Positions 1-12,400 of a DNA stretch of 64,000 bases are shown here, one piece after another. This stretch comes from Alectoria sarmentosa (lineage: Eukaryota; Ascomycota; Lecanoromycetes; Lecanorales; Parmeliaceae): NCBI GenBank assembly GCA_009733775.1, contig WOGZ01000115.1, positions 30,342-94,341 of the forward strand. Reading direction: 5' to 3'. The position numbers and the translations under genes are program-made. Every line of letters begins with the position of its first letter. The first letter of the stretch is position 1. Under the pieces are notes generated by a model. That model was not told the DNA's origin and made no database searches. It worked only from the letters and a program-made list of their open reading frames with translations.

Positions 1-78
1 TTGGCACAGGACCACAAAAAGAGAAGGGTCGTCGATTACGATGCGAAGAAGGGGAAGAAAGCCGGTGCTACTAGGTGA
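1..78 (+). CDS. C-terminal tail of an unidentified protein (cut by window edge)
   Basis: The first frame of the window is open from base 1 to a TGA at 76-78 and encodes 25 residues that are very rich in Lys and Arg (HKKRR, then KKGKK). A basic tail like this is common at the end of nuclear or nucleolar proteins. The rest of the gene lies outside the window, so no family can be named and the assignment as coding is itself tentative. Confidence 0.35.
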   Translation: MAQDHKKRRVVDYDAKKGKKAGATR

Positions 79-1536
79 CGATGATTCGGTAGTATTAGCA
101 CAGGGGATGGGCGAAGAAGATGGACACATGGCGCTTGCTGAGGATGACAAACCTGCGACAGCGATAGCATGGTATATTCACCTTTAGCGTTAGTCAATCT
201 GAAAGACATTGATCAATGGAACTCTGGTAGCAATGATCTGGTGATTTGCATTGCATTGCATTGCATTGGACGGAGGTAGGCACCTGGACAGCGCCAGTCA
301 CCCCCCTAACCCTAGGTACCTATCCTCGGAACGTACCTAGCCCCGAAGCGAGGGCTTGAAGGACGGTCGGTTCGGGGGTGGCAATGATACTAGTAGCCAA
401 TCAGAAGCATCTTTTGTAGCCCAGAATACTTTATGAGCGGGCTTGGCAGGTGGACAATGCAGTTGTGATCAATACTTTCTACAGATCTTCGACAATAACG
501 ATGTTTGGAAAAAAACATGTTGGCTTGTATCAAGGATTCGAGAACGTGTATGAGAAACATGTCGTGATGATTCAAAGCTGAAAGACGTCTGGAAATAAGA
601 AAAGCCTCTTGACAGTCTTTTGAAGACACGAATCTTTCAAGAGAAGCTTTACCTATACGAGGGTCAAATCTTCTCTTCAATTCGGGATCTCAATGGTAAG
701 TCACATCCCCATCAGTGTATCTTTGACTTTTGATTTGAACGGTTTAGCCAATGTTCCCTCGGCACCAATGATCATCAGGGCTGGCATGAGGGGTGGTAGG
801 TGAAGTAAAGTAAGTAGGATAGTAAGGGGGGAACTTGGATAGAGATGATGAATTCCTGAGTTCGTAAAATACAGCTTAAACTATTCATTACAAGTAGTTC
901 GACCATCTCTTGAATTGAAAGTCTCTTGAGATCTGAAAATGCTTTTCGCCTCTTTTCCAAACACAATCTTTTCTTCCGCTGTGTCAAGTGGTATTCTATT
1001 ACTGTACGTGTTAAAATAGTTCAGTATGTTTGATCTATCGAAACAGCCTGCCGACCTTGAAGTAGAAATGCTTCGTTGGAGCGCCTAGATTGAATCCAGG
1101 CATCTCTTCAGGGAGCAAGATAGGTACGTTTCCGAAGAATCTCCAAGCGCAGTGTCCGGACAGGGCAGGGTAGGGCAGGGCAGGGTTTTATCCGACATCT
1201 TGACGTAGAAGTCTTGGCGTCCAGGACTTTTAGTGTCTAAGGTACGAGTACCTAAAGTACCTAAGGTACCTACCTCCGTATTCGTGCCGGTTGCTTCTGC
1301 TTCTGCTCACGCTTCTGCTCACTGGTCGCCTACCTTGCCCATCCTGAACTAGTCTCTTTTGACATTCATCAGCAAGACTGAAATGTCTACAATCAAGTCT
1401 GGACGCCAGTACTCTGAATTCAGCCGAGCAAAATAGCATGTCAGCTAGTAACATGAACTTCTCAAACCTGGCAGCATATTCTTGGCTGTATTGGTTTGGC
1501 GACAAGTACTCGTAAACACGCTGATGGCTGAACCCC
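79..1536. other. Intergenic stretch, no supported gene
   Basis: No reading frame here looks like a conserved protein. It contains a short (TTGCA)n pentamer run at 246-268, an (AGGGC)n-like run at about 1160-1186 and clustered TACCTAAG/TAGGTACC words around 300-340 and 1239-1273. The latter part is presumably the promoter of the phosphatase gene downstream. Confidence 0.5.
246..268. repeat. (TTGCA)n pentanucleotide repeat
   Basis: About four and a half perfect copies of the pentamer TTGCA lie in intergenic DNA. It is a simple repeat with no visible link to a gene. Confidence 0.8.
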
Positions 1537-3186
1537 ATGTCTGCAAGACCTTCGCGCTGGAGGCTTAAGATGGCGGCAGTACCGGAGGATGAGGAGTCGC
1601 TTTTGCCTTTTGGCCGAGACTCGGAAGACCGTTCTCGCGCTCGCAGGCTCGAAAAGACAGCAAGATGGAAGGCTTTATTTCCTTCACTTTTCCGACATCG
1701 TGGGAATCGAACCAGAGCCGCGACCTTCATGACATTGGCTGTACTTGCTGCTGTCTGCTTAGCCCTATGGATGGTGTATGTGTATCGTCCTTGAAGTCCT
1801 TGAAGTTCTTGCTGAAAGTCTAGATTCTCCGGAGATTCTCGACCAATTCTGGGTTGTGACTCCGTTCTAGAGGGTTACCGATGTCGACCAGAGCTTTCTC
1901 ATGTTTGGGGACAGTACTCTCCATATTTTAAAGTGCCATCCGAGATTTCCTCCAACGTACCATCTCAATGTCATGTTGCTTTTGCACAGGTCCTTTCTAG
2001 GCACGGAGCTCGAGATCCTACAATCACCAAATCTTTGGCTTATTCTCAAGTCGTTGACAATATCAGAAGCAACGTGAGCATCTTTCAGGGCGATTTTGCT
2101 TTCCTCGCCAACTACAGCTACGCTTTGGGCGCAGACCAGCTCACAGAGTTTGGGAAGCATGAATTAGTAAACTCAGGGCGGGCTTTCTTTAGTCGGTACG
2201 AAGATTTGGCCAAAACCTCCCAACCATTCGCCAGAGCTTCAGGCCAGCGGCGTGTCATTGATTCCGCTCAAGAATTTAACAAAGGGTTCTACAGTGCAAA
2301 GACAGCAGCTGGAGGGACCGAGGACGATGAGTACCCGTATAACGTAACCGTCATTAGCGAGGCTGCTGGTTCGAATAATACCCTTGATCACGGACTTTGC
2401 ACCGCTTTCGAGGCCTCTAACATCGGCTCCATCGCACAAAGTACATATGCCTCCGTCTTTACTCCAGCAATCACTGTGCGCCTGAACGCGAATCTTCCAA
2501 ACGCAAACCTCACCCTGACAGACACGATCTCTATCATGGACCTGTGCCCATTCGAGACGGTGGCTTCATTGGCCAGCACACCTTCTTCTTTCTGCACTCT
2601 CTTCACTCAAGCTGAATGGGAGCAGTATGATTACTACCAAACTTTGGGCAAATACTACGGCTACGGTCTTGGTAATCCGCTTGGACCTACGCAAGGTGTT
2701 GGATTCGTCAATGAGCTTGTCGCGCGCCTAACGGGGAAGCCGGTAGTTGATCATACCAGTGTCAATCAAACGCTTGATACGAACCCCACTACTTTCCCCT
2801 TGGGAAGGAGCCTGTATGCAGACTTCGGGCATGACAACGACATGACTGCCGTCTTTGCAGCGCTAGGACTGTACAATAGCACCGCCCCTCTAAGCACGAC
2901 TCACATGATGAATGTGGAGGAAATGCATGGGTATTCGGCCGCATGGACTGTGCCTTTTGCGGCTCGGGCGTACTTTGAGAAGTTACAGTGTGAAGGGGAG
3001 GAAGAAGAAATGGTGAGGGTGCTGGTGAATGGGAGAGTGCTGCCCCTGGAGAGCTGTGGAGGCGATGCACTTGGCAGATGTACGCTTGGTAGATTCGTCG
3101 ACAGTCTTGGCTTTGCGCAAGCTGGCGGACACTGGAATCAATGCTTTGGCCCATCAGGCGAAACAGATGATGTTGAAGTGGCTTAG
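1537..3186 (+). CDS. Histidine acid phosphatase / phytase-like, N-terminally membrane-anchored
   Basis: Two exons (1537-1775, 1824-3186) encode 533 residues. The 48-bp intron starts GTATGT and ends CTAG. After splicing the frame gives the phytase start region (CDSVLEGYRC, then SHVWGQYSPYF), which the downstream reading frame alone lacks. The catalytic RHGARDP motif is at residues 139-145 and the proton-donor HD motif is in FGHDNDM. The C-terminal SLGFAQAGGHWNQCF matches the end of fungal phytases. Known family role: hydrolysis of phosphomonoesters such as phytate at acid pH. Unlike secreted phytases, residues about 60-79 form a hydrophobic segment after a charged Arg-rich N-terminus, which suggests a type II membrane anchor facing the lumen or cell surface. 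A later ATG at residue 12 is an alternative start. Substrate preference cannot be read from sequence. Confidence 0.88.
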
Positions 3187-4940
3187 CGAACCATCCCAGC
3201 GTGCGTGCTGTTCGGTCTACGAGTAAAGGCTAGCACTGCTGAAATGGCGGCATCTCTCCATTCATACCAACGCGTAGAGGGATATCGACCGCCGAACACG
3301 AGAAATCCGGGTTTTTCATCGGTCACATGCGCAATATGAACTGGCAACTACCCATTGGTTATCCGGATGCTAAGGGCTTGTATTTGAGTTTTGTCCACAA
3401 AGCCGAATGATCTGCCTCATCATGACACCCTCGTGGCTTGCTCCTGGGATACCACACACCATTGATGACCCGACGATGCCGCAGGTATTCTTACCCTTCG
3501 CTCAGTCCTCGAAGGAGGATCAAACCTCGTTGGACGATCAATCTGTCAGCTCGAGGGACTTCAGTTGAGGATGCTTGTCCGTTCATGATGGATTCAATTC
3601 CAGTGATATTCTTTGAATAAGAGCTTCAAATCTCTCCTGCCGTGGACAACAGTTGCAGACATGGTAATCTTTTTATTTTGGAACAGCAGTCGTGGCCGGC
3701 ATGAAGACTGTAATTATCAAGACAGCACCTTTCACTGGATCTAACATTCGTATCGATTATTCACAGCTTTTCCTATTGAAAAGAGAGGCTCTAACACATG
3801 TTGTTTCTTCTTGTAAGTCATCTAAGACAATTTTGTGTTTGATTGCGTTATTCAAATGCAGTCGCTTATTGGTGAACAACTTTGTGCACTTTGATCTTGC
3901 ATTTTATGACATCTTGTCTCGGTCTGAAAGCGGTACATGCAATTCAAAAGTTTCAAGTACCAGCACCAGCATGCCCGATTTTTCAGAAATCTTCACCTAT
4001 TGACGAATTTCATGCTTTCATTGTAACAGTCAAGCTTCCATTGCTGTCCATTCTTGCAACCTGGCTGCCATTGTCCATCTGACAAAGAAATTTCGCCGAT
4101 GTTTCATGCTCAGGATGAGGATGAGACTGATAATTCTGCCCTCATTTTGTCTGCCACGCTGTCCAGTATTCAAGCCATAGTCCGCTCAATTCAAAGCTTG
4201 CTATGGCGTAGACGCAACAACAACTATATAAATACTTGGGTTGGCGAAATATTGTCTTAGTAAGTTGAAAACCTCAAGGAGCATCGATTGAAGATATCAC
4301 ACATCCCCAGACAATTGACAAAACAGCAACAAACAGTCAATTACCGAGTCTCACCTGTTCTGCTGAGCTCTTGATCTCACAAGGTTGGTCGATTTGAAGG
4401 ATTCGATCCCCTTGCATTTGCACAAGGCAAACAGCGCTATGTAGCAAAATGCCACTCATTTTGACAGCCCGCCTAGCCACCGCAACGTTTTGCAAATGTT
4501 GATAATATTGGTTCGAAATCAAGAATGACCGTTCGCTACGAACTCAGCAGCTGTGTAGATTGAGTTCGGGTTTTCAAGTGTCAATAGGCGCCCTGTTCAA
4601 GGGCATTGATGCTCATTTCGACAATAGGAGTCAGCAAAAAGAGACGCGGCGGCCGAAGTAGATGCTACGAAATTTCATGTTGATCGTACAGTGAATATCC
4701 GCTCAATTGAGACAGTGTTCTCACCCTCTTTTGTCCTATTGTCTAACCCTAAATATCTTGCGGTCTTAGAGGCAAGTGCTCGTCCTTTCTTTTTCTGCTT
4801 TGCCCACATCATCAAAGCAATCACAGTCTACTTCTAATCCACTACGCACACTCTTCTGCGATCTCCTCACCTCATTAATTGAGCGCCGCTCGCTGGTCGA
4901 GTGCCTGAACAAGTCATTTACTATCAAAAACAATATCGAA
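3187..4940. other. Intergenic stretch, no supported gene
   Basis: Several short reading frames occur, but none has splice-compatible neighbours or recognisable motifs. A TATA-like TATATAAATA lies at about 4225-4240. The in-frame ATG at 4776 would extend the next gene upstream but is less likely than the ATG at 4941. Confidence 0.45.
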
Positions 4941-5595
4941 ATGGCACCACCACCCGACCAAGAGGACCACTTGGAAATTCCTCACCCCTTCCCGGTCGCT
5001 TCGAACTGGGCAACGAACACACCGCGCCTCACTGCATCCGCTATTCCTTCCCTTTCCGGATCCGGCGGCATCCGCAAATCCACCAGTACGTTTGTATCCA
5101 TCCTTTGAGTTTGTCGCTAACCTGTGTAAAGTCGCCATGAACAAGAAGAAGACACATCTTCGTATCTCAGGCCCCGCCCCCCCTCACCATGTCCGGGTCA
5201 TCTATGAACAAAAAATTGCCGCCTTGGAAAAGGAGGTTAATGAGCTGAGAAATTGGTGGTGGGTGGACATGATGGATCGCCGGGCGAAACGAGACTTTGG
5301 TCAGGACGGCCGTTGGAGCGAGATTTACAAGAGAGAGCATTGGGTTCGAGGGGTGGAGTTGGCGGCAAGCGGGCGGGTCAAGGCGGACTTCGCAAGGGAG
5401 AGGATGATGCAGGCAGACATGAGGGACAAGGAGAGGGAGGCGAGGAAGGCCAAGGAGGCGGCGGACAAGGCAAAACACGACTTGGCCGCCGCGAAGATTG
5501 AGCTGGCTGCGGTGAAAAGGGAGCTGGAGGGGAAGAAGGAACAGGTTGCAATCGACCGCCAATTAGCCATGACAATGTTGGCTGCTACTCAATAG
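4941..5595 (+). CDS. Coiled-coil hypothetical protein
   Basis: Two exons (4941-5085, 5132-5595) encode 202 residues. The 46-bp intron has a GTACGT donor and a perfect GCTAAC branch point. The N-terminal 55 residues are Pro/Ser-rich. From about residue 70 the protein is almost entirely helical and charged, with a Trp-rich patch (NWWWVDMMDRR) followed by a long Ala/Lys/Glu heptad-like stretch to the C-terminus, so a coiled coil is likely. The start at 4941 has a good context (AAATGG); an in-frame ATG at 4776 would add 55 residues. I do not recognise a family. It could be a cytoskeletal or scaffold-type protein, but that is only a guess from the coiled coil. Confidence 0.6.
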
Positions 5596-5928
5596 CGGAG
5601 GAGAGAAAATGGGCCAGGTTTGTTCGTCGTGTGACGAGAGTTTCGGTGGTGCCTGTTCGTGGTCCCTGGGCGCGTTCGTCGCCGTGGCTGGATGGCCAGA
5701 CTTTGAGTCGTTCGAGACGTTTGAAATATCCTCACAGCATGGACCGAAACACAATGAGCAATTGTTGACTATATTCAGCACTGTGCTCTCTCCCACTGTC
5801 TTGCTTATTATACGAAACGAAGCATCAATGCCAAATTTCCAGTCCATCAGCTGGTCCCTTTAGCTCGACGACGGCATTTTAGAGCGGCCCTTCTGCACAT
5901 GGCATCATGTCCCTATAATTCCTATATA
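5596..5928. other. Short tail-to-tail intergenic region
   Basis: This 333-bp interval separates two convergent genes and presumably holds both 3' ends. I see no further gene in it. Confidence 0.5.
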
Positions 5929-8900
5929 CTAACAAGGTTGCAGATAATTGCTCGGGACCAACCCGGGTCTGCTCTTCTTACCTGTCACCTCCGCTTCCCA
6001 CCATCCATCATCTTGCAGCCTCAGGACTGCTAGGACATCACCCTTTGCGAAGCTCAGCTCCTCCGGGATAGCGGCTCGATACATATACAACGCTCTCGCT
6101 GCGTCATATGTTAGCATGATTTCTGTCACACAACTTTTTCCATGATGGCCACGACGATGCGCAAATTCTGCAAGGGGAAGGACTTACCAAAATGCAAGAT
6201 TGGTCTTCCGTCTTGAGTGTACTTCCGTCCATCCGCTGTACTCTTACTCCTAATTCTGCTAGCTCCTTGATCTGGCTGCGGTGGCTGCCCACCGTAATAG
6301 CTCATTGGCCGGCCTCCGCTTCCTCGCCCTCTCTGACCGCCGCTACCAATATCTCCACTGGAAAGCTGCATTGCCATACCACCGCTGCTCTTTGGCCGTT
6401 CTTGTCTGACGTACTGCGGTTTTGGCGACGGTGCCCGGCCTACGTCGTCTGGGGAGTTGTGCTGAGAATAGAGAGGTTTCGTGGGGCTTGTGTTGGGAGT
6501 TTGTCTTGGGCGATTGCCAGTGTTATGCGGATTGGGGCTTGCAGCTCGTGGATTGCCTTGCTGCCCTGGACCTTGGTACCCAGGTCGTGGGCTAGTGCTT
6601 CTCATGGGACGAGGCGATGTCGCGCGAGGCATCTCAGACCCGCTACTACGGGTACCAGGGCGAGAAGAACCGTACATTTCTTGATTCTGGCCAATGTATT
6701 TGCGAGTGGTGGACTGCATCTGGGCAGAGGTAAAGGCCGGTTGCGGAGCATCAAGACGCCTGACAGATTGGTCGGAGTAAGAGGGTGGCGGTGTGCCTCG
6801 TTGCGCAGCTGAGACATCTCCGTTCTGCATTCCGGATGCGCTAGAAGGTCCTGGGGTAGCAACGCCCGCATAACGGTCTGCTGACATGCGGTCTGAGGAT
6901 TGTTTGTTGACACCTTTAAGTTCTGCGAGAGCAGCGGCGATGGGATCCAAATCCTTGATGGGAGAGTGCATGTTCCTTGAAGCGGGCTTGTTGCGGTTGG
7001 AATCAGGCGAAGCAACATCGAAGACGTTTGGTCCAACGTTCAGTTGGAAATTGGCTCTTGGATCGACAGGCTCGGGACTTCCTGAGTAACGATCTCGTGA
7101 ATTTTGAACCTGGCCGTACTGGCGACTTGGGCTAGAGTCATCATGCCGGCTATTCGAAGAACCCCAAGTGTTCCGAGCAGTAGGAGTAGCTATTGCTGGA
7201 GCCTCTTTCTCGTGCTTACTCTTTCTACGGAACGGGCTGTTGCTAAAGAAACCACTTCTCTTCTTCTGAACCTGTTTCGTTGGACTCATTGCAGGCACCA
7301 TTTGACCATCGTCGTGCTTGATAGGCGATTGCTTTCCACTCACTGGTTCCTGGCTTGAAAACGACGTAGGATTTGAGTACTCACTCTGAGAGTCTCGACT
7401 TGATGGTCTCACCGGGCTGGCAGCAGAGCTACGCTCCGAAGGTGGCGCCGTTCGACAGAACATAGTCATCCCGTCGGTAGGATATTCATTGTGAGGCACA
7501 GTAGGTAATTCATCTACCTTGTGCTGGTAAGGAGCCTGCGTCTGTGCTTGTCTTCGATAGTCAATTAACGGAGGCGGCTGTTGCATGGCTTTATGTGGGG
7601 TCATGGTCGTCTCTCGACTTGGAGGTGTATTCGTCTCAAGGTGGCCCATGCGTGCAGCCAAATCTGACTGAGGATCATGGTGGGATTCGAACGTTGAGGG
7701 TTGAGGAGAAGAGCTGCGGAAAGCAGGATTGATGGTCCTCTGGAACTGGGCGACTGAATAATCGTCTTCTGAGGCTTCCGAAGCATTGTCATTGACATCT
7801 CCGCGACAAAAGTTGATATACTTTGGAGGATCAGGAATCTCTTGCCCGGTCCCTTTCTCTTGAATGAAGCTAGAGATGTCCTTTTCGACTTCGCATCCTT
7901 CAAGTGAAAGTCGTATCTTCTCGCACGACTTGGAAAAATTAGCAGAGCCTTAGGTCGAGCTTTGATAGCACTAACAGCATCATCGCTAACACAGACAGTC
8001 GATGCGACATTTGCAAAAGTCCAGAGACTGCTCTTCATAAAGTCAAGTCTCTCCTCCTCAAGATCCTGAAATTTCTATGGCCATTATCAGCTGTGCCCAT
8101 TCTCTACAGAGTCCAATGTTTCTCACATCACAAGCAGCCTTCCAGTCTCTGTTCCATCGTCCCGTCGTCTCTTCAAGTATCTTGACGGCTGCTTCATACT
8201 CGTTGCTTGTGGTAGCTAGTTGGATCTGGGTCTTCTCCATTTTTGCTTTGTTCTTGCGCTCTTCCTGGCCCATGACCATGTGTCCTTGGGCTAAGTATCC
8301 TTTAATCTTGAGGCAGTCCTGTTCATACCGGTCTCGAGACTGCTTTAGGTCAGACAGAAGCTCCAGCATCTCGAGTGTGTCTTCACGCACCTTGTTCACC
8401 GCTTGAGTCTGCTGTTGCTTCTGCTTGAAGAGTTTCTCGACACCAGTCTGTACAATCTTTCTCCGCTCTTTCATTCCTCCAGAAAATGCAGCCAAGGGTT
8501 CTTCCAACTCGCTTTTCATTTGGCTTGCAATTCCCTGATGCGATTTCCCCATGGCTTCGACTTCTCCACGCATGACATCGAGGGAGGCTCGTAGTGTACA
8601 GGCTTCTGACGAACCGAGGGGTTTGCGACATAGCGCGGTCATCTTTCGTGCGTAATCATCTTCTATCGCAGCTCGAGCTAGAAAAAACTTAAGGTGAGCC
8701 GGCGACTCGAAATGAAATTGGGCTCTGGTACCTACTGTTATAGAACGCCTTCAATTCATCGCAAGTTACTTTCGCATTTTGCATCCGCTCCAGCAATGGT
8801 AGAACTCCCCCATCGTCCTTGCCCCAGAAATTGTTGGCGACTTTCAATATCAGCACCGTTCACCAAGAAAACGTTCCTTAATTACTTACAGGATAAGGTA

Positions 8901-8932
8901 ACGCTGGGGCCGTCTGCGACAGTCCCGGGCAT
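5929..8932 (-). CDS. F-BAR and SH3 domain protein, Cdc15/Imp2/Hof1 family
   Basis: Six exons on the minus strand (8890-8932, 8736-8840, 8127-8677, 7976-8074, 6188-7928, 5929-6098) encode 902 residues. All junctions are GT-AG and in phase. Residues 1 to about 285 form the F-BAR (FCH plus coiled-coil) region, beginning SFANNFWGKDDGG and containing ALCRKPLGSSEA and RYEQDCLKIKGYLAQG. The middle, about residues 330-845, is Ser/Pro-rich, disordered and full of SP/TP sites and RRKS-like phosphosites. The last exon encodes a C-terminal SH3 domain (ALYMYRA, DDGWWEAEV, GLVPSNYL). Known family role: membrane-binding scaffolds of the cytokinetic actomyosin ring that recruit formin and septation factors. 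The many SP/TP sites fit cell-cycle phosphorylation. It is transcribed divergently from NOT1. Confidence 0.92.
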
Positions 8933-9401
8933 TCTGCGGAAGCGCTGGGGCCTTGATTCCCCAATCCTTCGTCAAATTGAGTTGTTGACCCGAGCGACAA
9001 TATTTCTGAACAAATAGGACGCAATCGAATGTCTGTAAATTGTGGGCAGTAACATAGGTAGTTTTAGAGAAATAGAATGAGGACAGACACTCAAAGCATC
9101 TTCCTCAAGCTCGAGATCTTCTAAACACGGCTGTTGCTAGGGACGATGAGGGGCTTATTCTGAATAAGCTCTGAACTAGCTCGTGTGCTAGTTCATCCTT
9201 GGGTTAGCGGCGCCAAGCAAAGCCCTTGGGATTGAGCCTCAATGACATTGACCTTTTTGTGGTACATGCCTCACTGCTCTACCCTATTCGAACGACATCA
9301 ACCTCTCTCCCTGCCCTCTCTTCTTTCTTACCGAACAGTACACCTAACTCACAGTCACCAGATCCTGTCAGAGGATCCTTGCGAATGTTTGCCTATCCTA
9401 G
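8933..9401. promoter_or_regulatory. Shared divergent promoter, Cdc15-like / NOT1
   Basis: The start codons of two head-to-head genes are 469 bp apart, so both promoters must lie here or overlap. An ATG at 9242 opens an upstream reading frame that overlaps the NOT1 start in a different frame. No TATA box stands out. Confidence 0.55.
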
Positions 9402-12400
9402 ATGACCAGCTTCCCTCCTCCTCACCCTGCAGCTCAGAACTCGATTGCTTCCAGTACAAACAAGAGTTCTGGCGCACAGACAGTGAGGGGACAACATTCA
9501 GCCTGGGGGCTGCCTGCCCCGGGAACAAGCGCTCGCCGTGGGCTCACTCCTCTGTCAACAAACCTGGGCTCGTCGTCGCTTGAATCTTCAGGGCGCCCAA
9601 GTCACACCTCATCCTCCTCGCCATTCACTTCATCCTTTTCGTCCGTTCTCCACTCCTCAACATTAAATGAGAACAGTAGACCGTCATATTCCTCCTCTAT
9701 AGCAGCATCAACCTTCCCTTCTCTGCAATCTGGATCTCAACAAGCTCCGTCGGGTCAGTCGCTCTTGTCACCTCGGTCAAGAGCCATCACGCCATCATCG
9801 ACCCCATATCCGGCGTCCTCCGCCGCGGCTTCGACCACCGCGTCTCAAGGTGGAGGAGGTGGGAGCAGTGGTGGTGGAGGAAGCTCTAGGCATCAGACTT
9901 TCTCTCCTCCATTACCACAATACAGCTTGAGCTCCCCTATAACCAACGCCTTTGATCGATCATTCACTGGATCAACCCCCTCTTCGGCTGCGTCTGGCCA
10001 GTCCTCAGTATCCAAAATTGTCGTAACTCAGGTTTTCCTGCTGCTGGGCTCCATAACAGAAAAGGAAGGGAAAGCGAAGTGGGACGCTCAAGCAGAGGCT
10101 ATCCACAAAGTATGGCTCCCTCAATTTGCGCCTTCATCTGTTGTGCTCTGTGCAGCTTCATCGTTGACCTTTTCATAATAGCTCGTGACGTCGAACGGCA
10201 TGGAAGTCTTCTCTAAATATTTTCGCCGCCTCCTTGTTGGGAACTCTCCCCAAATATTCCCAGGTACCAATCGCAATGTTGAAAATCCTAGCAATTACCA
10301 TCTGTTGGTACAAGAGATGGAGAAGATAACGCAAGATTCTGAACAAGCTTCAAAGATCGCAGAGACGATAGATACTTCTGAAGGCGATATCTTCCGTGAC
10401 TTCGATCTCGCGACCTTTATAAGTCACTTCGGACTAGATCCATTGGCGAAGACATTACTGGCTTCAGCGTTTACGCACGTCTCGAAAACAGATTTGAAGG
10501 CCAAGGGTATGTTTCAAATCGTGTCGCATTCCGGCTCCTTGCACTGACTCTCCACAGCTGGAGCAATACTTCTCGAAAATTTCGATGGTCTAATTGCAAG
10601 CCTCGCAAATATTGACAACAACAACTACGATGTCGCTCCTTCGTTACTCGCAACATGCGCCCTCAGATTCCTCGAAGATCTACCCCAAGATTCAAGAGCG
10701 AATATTGACCTGGGTCGCCTAGGCTACGCGCTGAAACGTCGCTATTCTCAGCAAGGCATAACAGTGCCATCGGAAGTACGATCATTGCTCTTCTTATTCG
10801 ACCTATTAGAAATGGATTATCACCTAGTGGAGGAGATACAGCTTCGTGGCCCCCAAGTAACGAGCAGTTCTGTAGCCGCAAAAGAATTTATATCTCTGCA
10901 TACCGATGAAACCTTGGATGAGAGACAGGTAGCCGGTGCACTTCTCTTCATGGTGTTGATCCCAGCGCGGCAGCAATACTCTCCTGCTGTGTTCGTATCT
11001 GCCGTTCATGACTACGTGGAACGTTTCTTTGACTGGCAGACGGTGGTTCGGGAGCTGGATCTCAAAGGTCTCGAGATCTCGAAGGACCAATTCCTTGCTT
11101 TATTCAACGCTCTTCTCCCAATGTGTCAGGAAAACGCTCAATTTGACATCCAGCAACTTTGGGGAGGTCGATGGCGCAACCCGCAGACACAAGTCTCATT
11201 TATCCGAGCCTTCCTGTCGTGTCCGCCGTCAGAGCTCGACGCAACGATCATCCCCGACCTTCGCTCAGCCTACGATGCCCACGCGTTGTTGGATGCCCCT
11301 GGGAATATTGCGCCCCATGCAGAAAGAGCAATACGAGACACGATGATCTCATTAGATGCAGTGACGTCGATATTCGACCTCATCGTTCGCCCTGACGAAC
11401 TGCCGTCTCAGGAAGTGGAGGCACTGTTGGCGGAGATTATTCGTGGCAAAGAGGCATTGTTTCTGTGCTCTTCTACCGGGATCGCAAAGCCATGGAGCAA
11501 AGGGCAAGAGTATATCATGTCAAGCTTATTGAGGATCTTTCTGGACAAGGAGCGACCTGATCACAACTATGTTCTTCATTGCCTGTGGAAACAAGACAAG
11601 GGATGGGTCGCGACAAAACTCGTCGAGACTCACATCGACGATCCGCTTGAATTGACCACGATAATGGATCTTGCACGGGAGCAGGAGTGGTTGGTGGACT
11701 TGTTCACACTCATGAATGGTTTTGGTCTAGATCTAGCTGCCCTAGCACATCGTGAAGGCTTTCTTGACCTTGAAAATTGGGCAGATGACAAAATCGCACA
11801 GGATACTAGTGGATTCGTGGTGGGCGTTTGGAAATTCCTGATGCTGAAGGCCCAGGACGAGCTCCGAATCGCCCGAGATGAACAGTCGGAGCCTCGGACC
11901 GTGAGCCTGGCCATGAAGACCGTCTATGATTTCCTGGCTATGCTAGACCAGCATATGACAGATAGATCCGAGCTGAAAGCACTCCAACGACAATGCTTAC
12001 AGGCATACCCGAGGTTGATCATATACTGTGAAGGGATCGAAGAGAACGTCGATGTCGACTGCAAAGAGAGCAACCGACTCCCTAAAGCTGCGGATCATGA
12101 GATGCAAGCGCTATACAAAAGGATGTACAATGGCGACCTGAAGGTAGAGAACATCTTGGAGTATCTACAAGAATGTAAAGCCTCCAATGATCGGAATAAG
12201 GTTGATCTCTTTGCTTGCATGATACACGGGCTCTTTGACGAGTTCTCATGTTTCGGCGAATACCCCCTAGGTCCGCTGGCAACGACTGCGGTGCTATTCG
12301 GTGGTATCATCTCCGTCGGCCTTATATCAGATCTAACCCTCCGAATGGGTCAAGAGATGATTTTGGACTCTGTACGCGAATATCCGCAGGATGCGTCGAT

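Noticed and set aside
300..316. CCCCTAACCCTAGG as a telomere-like repeat
   Set aside because: Only about one and a half units are present, with no array and genes on both sides.
1230..1730. Minus-strand 166-codon reading frame
   Set aside because: It is antisense to the first exon and promoter of the phosphatase gene, has low-complexity Arg/Ser content and no splice-supported extension.
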